Below, in pieces: positions 12,491 through 24,452 of a stretch of DNA of 64,000 nt; the stretch's first letter is position 1; every line of letters starts with the position of its first letter. Position numbers and translations under genes: made by a program. Source of the stretch: Echinococcus granulosus (lineage: Eukaryota; Platyhelminthes; Cestoda; Cyclophyllidea; Taeniidae); the NCBI RefSeq assembly GCF_000524195.1, contig NW_020170399.1:659466-723465 (forward strand), read 5' to 3'. The notes beneath the pieces are model-generated. The model made no database searches. It saw only the letters and a list, made by a program, of their open reading frames with translations, and was not told where the DNA came from.

Positions 12491-13700
12491 GACTGTTACA
12501 GACTACCAGCCTACTGAATACAAAGCTATCACAGCTGCTCGAGGGTCTCCCCTAGCACACGGTTTAACTGGTCCAAGGCTTTGAGCCTCTCGATGTCCGC
12601 AGTACTATGATATTGGGAGTGAAAATAGGCAATTAGAAATTGGCATTCACAGTATGCCAAAGCTTTTGTTTTGAGCTTGAACAAGAGAAAGACAATCGTG
12701 GTGCCAAATCCTCTGTAAATCTCTCAGCGGATCCTGAAGCGCCTTTGCATATTGAATACTCAGATGTGATTAAGCATGTCAAAACGTACCCTGCCAACAA
12801 ATTACTTGGTACACGTTATCTCCGCAGGATACAATTCATAAGTAAGCCTTTTTGATGCTGAAAGGTCTTCCTTTTTAAAAAATACAAATCGTAATTATAG
12901 TACCTGACTATTAAAACAAGGATTTAGTCCTCTTCATTTAAGCAATAGGGGTCCCTAAAGCTACTTTTACAATGAAAAACTTTTTTACTGTACCAATGTG
13001 ACCTAGTAATGATAACGATGGCACTTCAAACCCTTGTGATTATGGATGACCCAAAGGGCATGTGGTCTCCACCGTGAGTGGACTTTAAGTACAAACTGGA
13101 TGCTCTTTCTGACGACGCCAAAAGTTTACATTTGACGGCATATGTCACTCCAAAATCCCAACAAACATGAATGGATTTGGAGGATTTGTGGTTAGATGTA
13201 ATTCTAGCGTGGCTTAGCCCCGGAGTGTCACTTGCACATTCAGCTCTGAGTTGAATTTGCTGATCACTTTATTCAACAGACTACTATCGGAACGGCAAGA
13301 ATTTCTTGTGGCAGTGCTAGCAATCGAGGTGGCCGCTGGGTGACAGAGAGGACGACGCGAATGCAAACCCTCGCACTCATCCGCGTAGCCATTGCTGGGA
13401 ACAATTCACCCAGCACAGGGAGAGATCCCGCAAAAAGCACCATGCAGCAGCAAATAGCCGCCTAAGTGCCTTCGAGCAGCACAAGGCGTTGATAGCATCT
13501 GACTCTCACATTTTCTGCAAATGATGCCCCTTACGTCGCCAACGTCCTCACCTTCCACCCTTCCTCATTCCTGCCCTCCTCTCCTCCCCTTTCTCCCACA
13601 CACCTGTTGGGGGTGCGCGAGTGTGTGTGTGTGTGCACATATAGCTCTTCCTAAAACGCGTTTGTTTGCCCAGGGAATTAGGCGCGTTCTCCTAGTTGAA

Positions 13701-13752
13701 GAGAGAGGAGGAAGGGGTGGAGGGAGGGGAGGAGGAGGAGGAGGACGAGGAG
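13701..13752. repeat. Purine (GGA)n-rich microsatellite
   Basis: An imperfect G/A-only tract dominated by GGA/GAG units. Both long frames crossing it encode only Gly/Arg- or Pro-rich low complexity. Confidence 0.85.
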
Positions 13753-14895
13753 GCAGCAAGGTCATAATCTTGATTGCTTTCTTTCCCCGAATCTGTGCAA
13801 TTAGCCATACCCTACGGGGCATCACTGGCGCCAGAGCTTGCCTACTACCTGTGAGAAAGTAATTGCTGGCCGAATAATGTCCCAGCACACCAACTACGTG
13901 AGGCTGGGGAGGGGGCCAGTGGGCCATTTATGCTTATTGTATGCGCCCTCTGTGACAGTGGACCTCGGGAGATGGTGCATTCTTTCTCTCTTCCTCCACC
14001 TTGTAAACGCTACTTTAGTCGACTCCATAGCTGACATAGTAATTTAACATTTGTGGTGTTGTTGTCAAGAGCCACTAAATGACTTAGGTGTTAGAGATAC
14101 CACTGACTGCCATATTGTTATTTGAATGTACTCAAACTTTAGTAATCTACTGCCGTTTCTCATAAAGAAATAAAACTAAGGCGAAGTAAGTAAGGACAAA
14201 GTGATCCATTTTCATGAGGACTGATACCTGCCAATTTTTTATATTTACTTTCAATTTGGGCAGTTCGTTGATTCGTCTACAGGAGGAAATAATCAACACT
14301 AACCAAGTAGGTACTATTATTCGGTTGTTGCGAACCCTAATGGAGGGCGAGAGAGTAGCCAAGTGGAATGCAATGTTTGCTCCGAGGGGGAGGAGCGAGA
14401 AGAGGGATGGAGAGGGGAGAGGAGTCAGCAAAAAATCTTGATAACTTCCTTCATCGAAATGCCATTAGGCATGCACACAAAGATCGGTCCGTATTGTTTG
14501 CCCCCGATTTTCACGGCGCCAGTAGAGACTGTAAATACCATCAACTATCCAAGTCAAGTGTAGCGTGAGTCGTCTCAAACGCTTGAAAAAGGGCTTCTAC
14601 GTAAATGAGGGAGATTAAGTTAACTCCTAAACGACCGGAACACCAGTGGGCTTCCGTTTTCTGAGGATATAATTATAACATCTATTCTCATCTCCCACCC
14701 TACTCCCCTCGACTTCCTCTTATCCCTCCCCTCTAGATGGCGAAGCAACCATTTGTATAGCGGAAAAACGATAGTAGGACCTGAGTTGCAGAAATCGAAG
14801 ATGGCCCGAACAGGCAGTTGTCCTTGATAAGTAAGGTCGGTAGAAGTTTTATCTCACTTCATAAGAGATAGCCCTGGACAGTGACGCCACCGTTA

Positions 14896-14920
14896 CTGCT
14901 GCTGCTGCTGCTGCAGCAGC
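14896..14920. repeat. (CTG)6 followed by CAGCAGC, hairpin-capable
   Basis: Six CTG units run directly into CAG units, so the tract is partly self-complementary. It lies in no identified exon. Confidence 0.85.
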
Positions 14921-16094
14921 TCCTACTGTCTTGCATGCGGGTAAATTGCCAACTTCTAATTTTCTACCGATAACACGCCGTCGGAGAGAAATCTTAAGCG
15001 GCATCAAAGTGGAGAGAACGTTTTTCTGCAACGCTCCCTCCCCCTCCCTCTCGGAGATGCGATCTCGCGCGTCCCTTCCCTGGTTGCCTCTCCCCATTTC
15101 TCGGGTGTACAGGCGGGTGGGCAGGTAAGCAAGCGACCAGGCGGGCCTTAAGCGCGATCAGTTAATTAAATTTGATTTGTAAGGCTGGGTGGGATGAGGA
15201 GGTGGAGAAGGTGGAGGAGGAGGCGTGGTGTAAGTGATCAAAGTCACCGCAAGATGCGTTTGTGCACACATCCCCTCCACATTGGCTCTAACTCCTGCGA
15301 TAATCTTTTCATCTGACTCCGTACAGTCTTGGCAACTCCATGTCCTAGCCCACGTGGTGTTCATTGCATTCGCATAATATGCCCTGCCTTTAATTAATAA
15401 CATAAAAATTCGTTCACAACTTTAATTTCTACAATTTATTTCCCCCTTCATCACCATAAGCGGAGGAAGAGGCAGACTCGAAGTAGTCTGATTTTATTGC
15501 CTACTGAGCCCCAAATCTCTTAGTCTAACAAGGCATAATGTCCCAGGGAAGTCTAAGACTCTGTCGATGGACTCGCTACTCGACAACACCTTTGGATGAG
15601 TGGTTAATGTGATCTCTCAGAGATTGCTTTGGGCATATACTTAAATCAGGAACAGAGAGTGATATTAAAAGTCCTAGTAAGAGTTGATTTTGCTTATCTC
15701 CCCAAAGGGGAATGCGTACATACTATTTAACCTGAACCGAACATATTCGCTCTTTTCCCATTCCATTGTACTTCCCATTGAATAATAAAGTGTTAATGCC
15801 TGAAGTGATACTTTTTGGATGAGATAATTAGCTCTAGCAGTAATTTGCATTAAAAATCCGCCTCATATATCAATCGTTTTGAAGAGAGAAGGTTGTGGGA
15901 TGATTGATGATGTCTACCATCGTTAACTACCCTAATCCCCTGTTCTGCAGGAATGCTGTTACCAATTGAAGCTGCACCAACCAAGAATCATCTTAAAAAG
16001 CTCGTCACGTAAATGTCTACGGTACCCGTAGGAGAATATCAAATCTGTGAAAACGCGGTACCTCCTTTACTACCCTACTAGTTGGACAAAATTC

Positions 16095-16640
16095 ACATAG
16101 ATATGGCTGAGCAACACCGAAGTAGGAGCAAAGTGGCAAGGAACAATGGACGCGAGACCTTATCTCCATGGGACGATTTTAAACATCGTCCCTTATTTAA
16201 GTTACTACTCTGACGACTAGCAATAGATATACACGCTTGCCCTTCCCCAGCATAGCTCACAAATAGGGCAACACTCCGAATCCAGTGGAATTGCCAAGAG
16301 AAATTAGTGACGTTGCAGTCGGATATCTTCTCAATTGCACGCAATTTCGAAGACTGGGGCGATCGGTTCGTAGATACTTTTCTTACAGCACCGACTACGT
16401 TGTGATGACTGACGTAGGGTGGTGATCAAGGGAGAACCGAAGACGACACCCAAAAAGGAGAGGGGACAATGCAATACCTAGATTGTTTGTTGAATGTTTC
16501 GCTTTGTTTTCATGGGCACTCAAGTCTCCGTGATTGTACCTCAGCTGGGCAACATGGCCTCCGGGTTATGCCAGTAGGACCTTATCCCTTCCGTACGTCG
16601 ATAGTGCATATTCTGCCCTTAAGGAAGTCTCGGAGAGCAA
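16095..16640 (+). mobile_element. Partial TRIM-like LTR element (3' internal part plus 3' LTR)
   Basis: It aligns by eye with the elements at 26103-27200 and 43915-45022. Shared landmarks are the segment beginning ATTAGTGACGTTGCAGTC (about 16300), a CTTACAGCACCGACTACG block, the polypurine tract AAAAAGGAGAGGGG at 16452-16465, then an LTR starting near CAATACC and ending near GGAAGTCTCGGAGAGC. The 5' LTR and primer-binding site were not found. The short frames inside carry stops. Confidence 0.65.
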
Positions 16641-18044
16641 GAACAATGTTGTCAAAGGTTTCATACGTAAAACCAATTACTTCTGCTACAGCATGAATAA
16701 AATGACTTTTGTTAATCAAGTTAAACATCTAAATCTTGGTTGCATATTCGCACGTCTAGTGTTTTATAAGCCGCGGTGTTTGGGTTTAATCAGTAAGTGA
16801 TGCATTTTATCACTGCAGCATCCTTTAACCTCGACAAAGTGATAAGCACCGCCTTTTACCATATCGGTGAAATTACTTAAGACGATAAACTGCGTTTCCG
16901 CTCGCAACCTTTTCACACTGACCGTTTGCTTATCCCCTGCCTGCCTCCTTTGTATTCCGTGCGCGATAGAGGCTAAGAAAAAAGAGTATACCGCCCTAAA
17001 ATACCCCATTTCTAATTAACATCGAGGTGACAAAGGCAAAGCGCTGCAATGAGACGCGAACACCGGCGAGATGGCACAGCAGAGCGTGCGTGAGAAGATT
17101 TCCGACACGATAACCTTCAAACCATTTTAGCTCCTTAGAAGAATCTAAGGCTTTTATACATGTTTTTGTATTCATTAAGAGATTTTACAACTTTAATTAT
17201 TTGTGCATATGACATCTAGGTAGGAGATATTTCAATAATGTTGGAAATCAGATGCAAGAAATATTTCATCTCCTGATCCCATCTTTAATTAATGAACACC
17301 CTGCTATTTCTTACGCAATTAAATGTAACATCTTAGAAAATCTGAGTGAACCAATCACAAAATCGTGTGTATCAACTTATGTGAATTTCGAATTCATCCT
17401 CATAAGGGCAATCAGGATTATTCAAAGTCAAAATGTAACTGTCATGACATCATCATCAAACACGATAAGCATAAATGACTGAAATACATTTACTTATGCC
17501 ACTAACCTCCAGGCTTTACTGAGGGTTTATTATAGCTAAAGTACTGGAAAATTGTCTAATATTTTTTAAAGATTTTTCCCTTTGGAAGAAACAAATGTAG
17601 CATAAATAAATATTAATAAACCACCCCAAGAGAGAAGCATAGGCTATGAAGTAAATCAGGCAATTTTAGTTACCTCCTGGGGCGAAATTATGGATGTACC
17701 GATGGCTATTATGTGTATTTGCTGGGCTGAAGTCACTTGCTCAACGCAGTTAAATCTCCGTTAAAATGGCAAGTGGGCCTTAGAGTCAGATTTAGCCAGC
17801 TGCAAATGCTGCTCATACCCTTCCTAAGAGTCAATTGGAGTAGTAATTATTCACAAAGTGTTACAAACAGAGTTTATGTAAAACTCGTTACCGAATTTTC
17901 TTCTATTTCCCTTTAAGTAATTCATTTTACAAGATCAGGGCAAAAGCCATTTTCGCATAAATACAATGCTACTTAACCCACTTAAGTAAAAAAAGGGTGA
18001 TAGGAAATTCGTGAAGATTCTGCGCTAACAACATACCGTTAAAA

Positions 18045-18235
18045 CTCAAATGAACCGAATTAACTGGCATCGCCACAACGATAAACTCCACACGTTAATG
18101 GGTCTTCAGCAAACGAAATTGACACATGAAGATATTATTATATCTTATTTTTACAAGTTAACCACACTGGCTGACAAGCAGACCACCACAGGATTCTCGC
18201 ATTTCTAGACGTTCGTTTTCCAAGTAGTTTGCCTA
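18045..18235 (+). repeat. Diverged dispersed repeat, copy 1
   Basis: It aligns by eye with about 19075-19235: an ACTGGCATCGCCAC / ACTAGCATTGCCAC block, a GTTAATGGG / ATTAATGAG block, GACACATG / GACCCATG, then GGATTCTCGCATT / GGATTCTCCCATT. Copy 1 has an extra insertion of roughly 30-40 nt. The family is unknown. Confidence 0.5.
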
Positions 18236-19074
18236 TTATTTACTGCATGGTATTTACGGGCCGTTTTGAATTGGTAGTAGGCCATGAGCTAGGTACATCC
18301 CCACTTCATTTGGACAAAATTTTAGGTGTACTGTAGCACTACTTAATTATTCTAAGTAAAATGAATGCTGACAGAGAAATACAAAGTGCCATAAATATTC
18401 CTCAGCTAGGTTCCTATGGCAGCGACAGCCTCAAAAAGAATTGTCCAAAATTGGTAATAAATAATTGCAAGAAATGCAAACAAAAAGTATCTAAATTTTA
18501 TAGCATAAATCCACCTTTGGGGTTCTTGTGAATAGACGAAATAATTGTGCACATTGACTAGACTGATTCCTACATCACATATTAGCATTGATAAGGCCAA
18601 GTTTGAAGTAGAAGATATGATTTGCAATTTAATAAGTTTTACTTCCACATGTTCGCCATCTCACAGATATTTACCATTTTAGTATATTTTACAAACGGTA
18701 ACAAATTGTGAACAGGTCAGGTTTCAAAATAATGTATTAATTGAAAGGCGAATATTTTGGATATGTTACTAAGGCGTCAAAGAAGACGGAAAATTGTCAG
18801 CTTATCACACTGCACCGGATCATCTCTGAAATACTAAGAAAACAAAGTACTAGGTCAGAATGTGTACTGCCAACGTACAGAGGGTCATGGGGGCCACTAG
18901 TACGACCTGGAGGTCATGCCGCCCGGCAAAAGTTCAAAGGCGGAGTTTTTAGTACCCTTAAAACCAAGACGACGAGTTAAACAGCCAATCTAAGTACTAC
19001 ACTCATCTTTACCGCTAGGATGAAGTGACAATTTCGTTGAAGGATTTTCGTCAACGGCCTTCTGATGAGAACTG

Positions 19075-19235
19075 ATTATGCCGATGTGACTAGCATTGCC
19101 ACGGTGGCAAATCGCACGCATTAATGAGCTTTTAGCAAAAAATTCTGACCCATGCGAACCTCAATGACTGGCATACCAATTGACACCGGATTCTCCCATT
19201 GTTTTACAAACCTTTCTACAAGCATTTTTGTTACC
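19075..19235 (+). repeat. Diverged dispersed repeat, copy 2
   Basis: Same-orientation partner of the repeat at 18045-18235, about 1 kb downstream. It carries no open frame shared with copy 1. Confidence 0.5.
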
Positions 19236-19972
19236 ATTCAGCTCATGGCTTTCAAGAGCTCTTTTTTTATTTGCTAGAGGTCTATGGAGTTGGCGAATCT
19301 CAAAGTCCTGTTAATGGGAGCGATTTTGGAGTTGATTGGCATATTTAGCATTTGTTACTGAAAATCGTAACAGGGTAAACACAGCACTCTTGTTTAGGTC
19401 CGTAAAGTCAAAGCACACCCGGAAGGCTTTGGAAACACCCTAACAGCACTATCTTAATAAATGCTTTTGTTTCCATCATACCTTTAGCTGTCCAAACCCG
19501 TTAGTCTTCGAAAATTTTGAGTATTTTTATCTTGATGGTTCAGCGTCTGCTTATGCTAGCTCGGTTAACGCCTCCCCAATTAATAATAATGCCCTTACCA
19601 GAAATGTAATCCTACAAGATAGCGGAGAAGGACTAGGTCGCCACAATATGATAAAATAAATTCGTTACAATTAGTTTGACTACAGGGCCGAATTTCGGCA
19701 TTTCCGTAGGCACAGATTCATCGCACACAAATGTGCACGCACGCACCACCCACATGCACAACATGAAGTCCTTTGGCGCCTTCTTTCTTGACCTCGATCT
19801 CGTGCCAGCACTGACACACAACCTCCTCGAACGAGGAAACGGATCGTACCAAAGTGGACGCAGAGGACTGTCTCCTATCTAGGGTGTACGATTCTGCATT
19901 CGACTCAGAGAGGTATCGGTTTGCACCAAACATGGGGTCCAATCATCCACTCACCCTCTCACTCGCACGCAT

Positions 19973-19988
19973 ACACACACACACACAC
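19973..19988. repeat. (AC)n microsatellite
   Basis: A short AC dinucleotide run just upstream of the putative TATA box of the first PLAC8 gene. Confidence 0.8.
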
Positions 19989-19996
19989 CCACAGTG

Positions 19997-20002
19997 TATA
20001 AA
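19997..20002 (+). promoter_or_regulatory. Possible TATA box of the first PLAC8 gene
   Basis: TATAAA lies 48 nt before the proposed ATG at 20050. The spacing would leave a very short 5' UTR, so this is only suggestive. Confidence 0.25.
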
Positions 20003-20049
20003 GTGGGTGTTCAGAATTTACTACGATAGAAAAAAGCTCAAGCAGTGCC

Positions 20050-20290
20050 ATGCCCAGACAGTCCTACAACCTGCCTCGGTTGACAGCCTTCGCTGACAAA
20101 GTGTCAAACACAACCCATGAATATGCGAGTCGTGGGGACACCAACTCACCACCATCAACAGCTCATATAAACGACGCAGATGTGGTCTCCACGGAACTCT
20201 TTCCCCCTTCTATCCCCTCGGAAGGCGCGATCAACGGAGAACGCGACTGGATTGACGGACTCTGCAACTGCTGCCATGATAAGTCACACT
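20050..20290 (+). CDS. PLAC8 gene A, exon 1
   Basis: Encodes residues 1-80 and the first base of Cys81. The donor is CACT|GTAAGC. The ATG at 20050 is the first of this frame. Confidence 0.75.
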
Positions 20291-23200
20291 GTAAGCTGAT
20301 TAAGTGGTTTACAAGAGTATAGAAGATACATTTTAGGTAATACTTGATATAAACAGTAGTTTTAAGTGATTTTGGATAATTTTGTTTTTACAAAATATGA
20401 AATGTGCTTAACTTGGAAACAAATCAGATCTACTTGAGGAGTTAGCCCATAGATATGCCTAAATTGAACAAACTTGGGGACAAAAGGGTCCTGGAAGATT
20501 TACATCGCCTTGGGGCATCGAGTAAACTGGAAAGTATGATGATCTGAGGTGAGATAGGCTCCACATATGCCTTCGGCCGAGCGCAGTGCTGCCCTACCAA
20601 AATAATCCTTCTTTTAGATTTATTAATATGATCGACCGCTACAAATTGTCATTTTTAGCAGCCGTATTTCTTTCAATTTATTTGAGCAAGTTACTACATC
20701 AGTGCCAACAGTTTTGACATTTCTGGGTCTTTTTAAGTGGAACGTAAATGACGTATCTCTACTTTTGGAAGTTAGGATGTACAATGATTTGACCCAGCCT
20801 AGGTCAAACCCAGGAAGGGGGCATGCACATATTATGGCCGAGTTAAGGCTAATGTTTATCCGTACACCTTGAATTATCACCTTTGCATGCACAATACATC
20901 AGACTTCCCTAATTTTACAATTTCCGGATTGAAATAAAATTTAAACCGTCTACTAAACGAGGTACCTTTATCCAGTAGTAATAGGTCACTTCATTTTTCT
21001 GTAGAGATTTTCTGCGAACATAAATATTAAAATCAAGTAATGAATGATAAAGTCTCACCAAGGCACCGTTAAAGTTGTTTTTGGGTAAAACCATGTTATG
21101 GTTTTGGTGGTTTTCATTGGAACGGTGCAATTTCTTATTCCGCAAATCAAAATGGCTGGAAAATGGTGGATTGCCAAGCATACTTATTTTGGGTCTCATT
21201 AAATGCCATTAAAACGTAGCCAGATCTCAAAAATCAAATGACGTATACCGATGTTCATACGTCTACTCGATGCTGTCGACTAACCACTGTCTACGGTAAA
21301 TGGACTTTGAAACTGTCTTATCAACTAAGTCGCATTACACAGTTCTTGTGACAGCATTTAGCAGTACAAATGGAAAATTGTTGTCTGCCTCAAATCCACC
21401 TGACTAAAATCACGGGACGTGTCACTGGGGGGGGGGGAGGGTGTTTATCGGTGGGAATTCGAAAAGACCAAAGTCAACTGGAAATACAACCTTTTAAGTA
21501 TCGCCATCGCAGCAGTGGCTTTAAGTTTGAAAAGAATGGGGGGAAAGAATACTGAGTTTATCAACCTGCTGCCATAGTGACTTCAGTACAATAGACCAGT
21601 TGAATATGAGTAGGAAAACAATGGAGCATGGGTTGGCATGGCAACCCAATGCGTCAATGTCAGGTATTTCAATTCATAAAAAATCTCAAAAAAGCATTTT
21701 GTGTGTATTTCAAGTAAACGATAAGGTGGTGGAGTCCACGTTGAATATTTGAACCTTGGAATACACACTCTTTATATGATCTAGGACATTGTTATCAGGT
21801 AAAAGCTCATGACGTGGTTAAAACTGAACTTTCGTAGACACCCAGTTCTCAGTGGCGACTCCTAGCACGGAAGAGATCCAAAAAGATGGGACGAGTACTT
21901 ACATCTTCTAGATGGCAGGAGCAAAGCTAGTAAGAACGGGTCACGAATGCCGCCACTACAAAACTGTTTAAGTTTACAAAGAAGGAATGCAAATAAGAAG
22001 TTTGCTGATCTTAATAAATGAACTGCGTCCACCACTCATTTTATAGTCAAATTCTTAAATAACTTCTAAGCTAGATCAAGGTTAAGTAAAAAATATTTTC
22101 TAAGGCAACCCCAATTGTGGAAGACTTTACAGCCTTATGCACGAATGGAAAAAATCGTGTTGGATTCGCATTACAAAGCAATTTATAGGTTGGAGACTCC
22201 TAATGTTAAGAGCACTTTCTGGTGATTCATATGGCGGAACCTCAAATTTAAATATCAGCTCTTCCTGGAAGGCCACAATTTAAACTTCATCACGAAACTA
22301 AGTAATAATTTCCCCTCTTTCCCTACTTAGGTGCTTTGACCACCTTCTTTCCGTGTTGCATGACTTGCCACGAGTACGAAATCCACGGCGAAGGCTGCGG
22401 CACTCCACTCTGCCTTTGCATGAGTCTGCTTCCATTGACGACCAAGTATCGCACAAAGCATCGCATTCGGGTGGGTGATTCATTGCAGCTAACAACAACA
22501 AAATTTTTTGTCTTTTTTCACACCTCTGGGTGGCTAATAGCCACAGTTCTGTAAAGTGCTTCAAATTTTTCGCAACTGAGTTTAGGCTTTCATTACTTTA
22601 CCAGAAGTTCACTTCATTTGTTTCTCTACCTAGGAAAGGTCTTCTACAAAGGTATAGCTACTGTAAAGAATAAGGAATTTGGTACTCAAATAGTGAGATA
22701 CAATTACACAGCGACTCAATTAATAACTAGGAGCTACAAATATCCAAGGTTTGGACTTTAAAAACAAGTCTACTTTGTGCTCCTCCTCCAAATTGCATTG
22801 TCAGCTACACTAGTTGACCAAAAAAATGACAATATTCCAAGATTCATGTGTTTCGAGCTACCTAGGAAGATAAAAGGCGCAGCGACTTCACACGGTGCAG
22901 TTCCATAGTGTGTGAACTAGTAAGCTCTCCGCCTTTTGCATAAAGTCGGCATTCGTTTACAAAATATAATTCAAAGTTCGCATTCACAAACAGACCTTTT
23001 TCCACGTTTTGGCGTATTATTTGTCTTGCCCTCGAGCCTGACTAACTAAGTTTACAGCTCACTGCGGTAGAAATGGAGGTTGTGCAGTGAAGCCATGTAA
23101 TAGCTGGATTCCATTTCTTCACAACAGTGCCGACAAGTGCTTGATAATCATTCTTAAGCACATGAAACGGACAACTCAACATTAGTTTCCCTGCGATCAA

Positions 23201-23759
23201 CCCTAGGCAGTGATTAGTTTTGTCACCACCCCCCCCCCCCACCTCTGTTCCACTCATGTCTCAAGCACTTTATGGCCCTACCTTGAAGGCTTTGTTCAAG
23301 GACTTATCCAAGGTGTGTCAAATGCTTCGGCAGATGGCAAAAAGAAGCCAGTGACTTCAGAAATATTATGCAGAGTATTCTGCCCTTGATGCACTCGCAT
23401 AAAACTCTAACATGGATCTTCAAGGGCTGAGCGTCTGCAGTTAAATAAGGTTTGAAGTCAAGACTGCGGTTCTTGATGGGCCTTTTGGGATAATGTACGC
23501 CCAGCGCTCATGCGCCACTGTAGAATATGGTAGTACCTAAGAAATTGGTGCTTTGTAGGGTACCATGTGGAAGGACTGTCTGCTTTCGATTTTCTGCTGG
23601 CAATGCCATCTCTGCCGCCTCCATCGCGACTTTATGGCTACCGAAGGCGACAGCGATGGTAATCAGGAGGAGCAGACTGCTGAGGCGGCCAAAAAAGACG
23701 GTCCCTTTAGGACCGGCGTCGTAGACGCCCTTACTCGCGACTCGGCCAACGCGGACTAG
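20050..23759 (+). CDS. PLAC8/cornifelin-family Cys-rich protein (3 exons)
   Basis: The PLAC8 (DUF614) family comprises small Cys-rich, often membrane-associated proteins; family roles include cell-size control and metal or lipid handling, and no specific role can be assigned here. Exons 20050-20290, 22331-22470 and 23559-23759 join in phases 1 and 0 to give 193 residues. After an ~65-residue Ser/Pro-containing N-terminus comes the domain: DWIDGLCNCCHDKSHC, then FFPCCMTCHEYEIHGEGC with a hydrophobic segment (PLCLCMSLLPL) and TKYRTKHRIR, then KDCLLSIFCWQCHLCRLHRDF. These match the W-x-x-G-L-x-x-C, F-x-P-C-x-x-C and C-x-x-C-x-x-C-Q/R-x-x-R-E pattern of PLAC8. The C-tail (EGDSDGNQEEQ) is acidic. 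Its paralogue lies tail to tail on the other strand. Confidence 0.88.
20291..22330 (+). other. PLAC8 gene A, intron 1
   Basis: A 2040-nt phase-1 intron. It includes an 11-nt G run at 21427-21437. No gene was seen. Confidence 0.75.
21427..21437. repeat. G11 homopolymer
   Basis: Eleven consecutive G followed by AGGG. It lies in an intron and may be length-variable or error-prone in sequencing. Confidence 0.9.
22331..22470 (+). CDS. PLAC8 gene A, exon 2
   Basis: Exactly 140 nt, acceptor CCCTACTTAG, donor CGG|GTGGGT. Encodes the FFPCCMTC core and the central hydrophobic stretch. Confidence 0.88.
22471..23558 (+). other. PLAC8 gene A, intron 2
   Basis: A 1088-nt phase-0 intron. It contains a 12-nt C run at 23229-23240 and no gene that I can see. 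Confidence 0.75.
23229..23240. repeat. C12 homopolymer
   Basis: Twelve consecutive C in an intron, the mirror counterpart of the G run at 21427. Confidence 0.9.
23559..23759 (+). CDS. PLAC8 gene A, exon 3
   Basis: Starts GGT ACC ATG TGG after TTTGTAG. Encodes the last Cys cluster (CWQCHLCRLHRDF) and an acidic tail; TAG at 23757-23759. Confidence 0.85.
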   Translation, partial: GTMWKDCLLSIFCWQCHLCRLHRDFMATEGDSDGNQEEQTAEAAKKDGPFRTGVVDALTRDSANAD

Positions 23760-24359
23760 CTCGGCGATATCGGTGGAATTAGCTTACGCACCCGTACACG
23801 CAATCAAATCTGATCTTTTTTGCTTTGCGCCGCATTTTCCTTAGCTTCTTGCTAATTTATGGACGTCTCTTTATTCCTCTTTTGAAGTCAGTCATTCATG
23901 CGAGAAATTAACTTTGATGATGGGTTAAAATTGCAGCTTTACCAAATGCAGGTATGCATTCGTACATTTGCTGAGCTGACAACAAGCCACCAAGACTAGC
24001 AAACTTTGAATCCGCCTATCGGTCTGTGCGTATTGAGCCCGCTTACAGAAATCCCAAATGCCTCGGGTATTGGTGGCCCATCCCTTCCCAAGTTACTAGG
24101 TAGTTTCGTATGTGCTCACAAAAATTGGAATCACTTCTACTATGTCCTAGGGAATTCACTAAGCCCAGGAGTGAGGACCCACATGTTGTAAACTGCAAAA
24201 TATCAGCAAATTGTGTGCAAAAATGGCTCTTCTCAATGCAAGGGTGAAGACATTGGCTAAAATAGGTTGTTTCGCTGTCCACATACCTGTTCTGTCAGTC
24301 AATGCAGTCTGGAACTAAACAAAGACAATAGCTCTGACGAAGTCTTGGTCAATGGGGCG
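23760..24359. other. Convergent intergenic spacer between the PLAC8 genes
   Basis: About 600 nt between the two stop codons. It should hold both 3' UTRs. I found no clear AATAAA for either gene, so variant signals are likely. Confidence 0.5.
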
Positions 24360-24452
24360 TTAAATTGACGAGTGTCTGAAATCTCGGTGAAGACGACACA
24401 GCATGCAGCATCCACAGAAATAGGTGGCCAGACAATCTGTGCACAGGCTTCC
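24360..24452 (-). CDS. PLAC8 gene B, exon 3
   Basis: 93 nt; acceptor TTCTTACAG. Encodes GSLCTDCLATYFCGCCM through RDFRHSSI and ends with TAA at 24362-24360. It is shorter than gene A exon 3, lacking the acidic tail. Confidence 0.87.
   Translation of the reverse strand, partial: GSLCTDCLATYFCGCCMLCRLHRDFRHSSI

Larger units (their letters stand above)
12491..16090. other. Intergenic region with simple repeats, no gene recognised
   Basis: The region holds a purine-rich tract (13701-13752), a CTG repeat (about 14896-14920) and short GT runs near 13620. The 113-120 codon frames around 13521-13927 are by-products of that low-complexity DNA. No exon with family similarity was found. Confidence 0.5.
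16641..19972. other. Intergenic region upstream of the first PLAC8 gene
   Basis: Apart from the repeat pair listed separately, I see no gene. A stretch near 18890-18960 (GGAGGTCATGCCGCCCGGC) faintly recalls the LTR sequence of the TRIM-like family, but is too short to call. Confidence 0.45.

Noticed and set aside
13521..13927. Overlapping 113- and 120-codon frames on both strands
   Set aside because: Caused by the purine/pyrimidine microsatellite, which lacks stop codons; products are only Gly/Arg or Pro runs.
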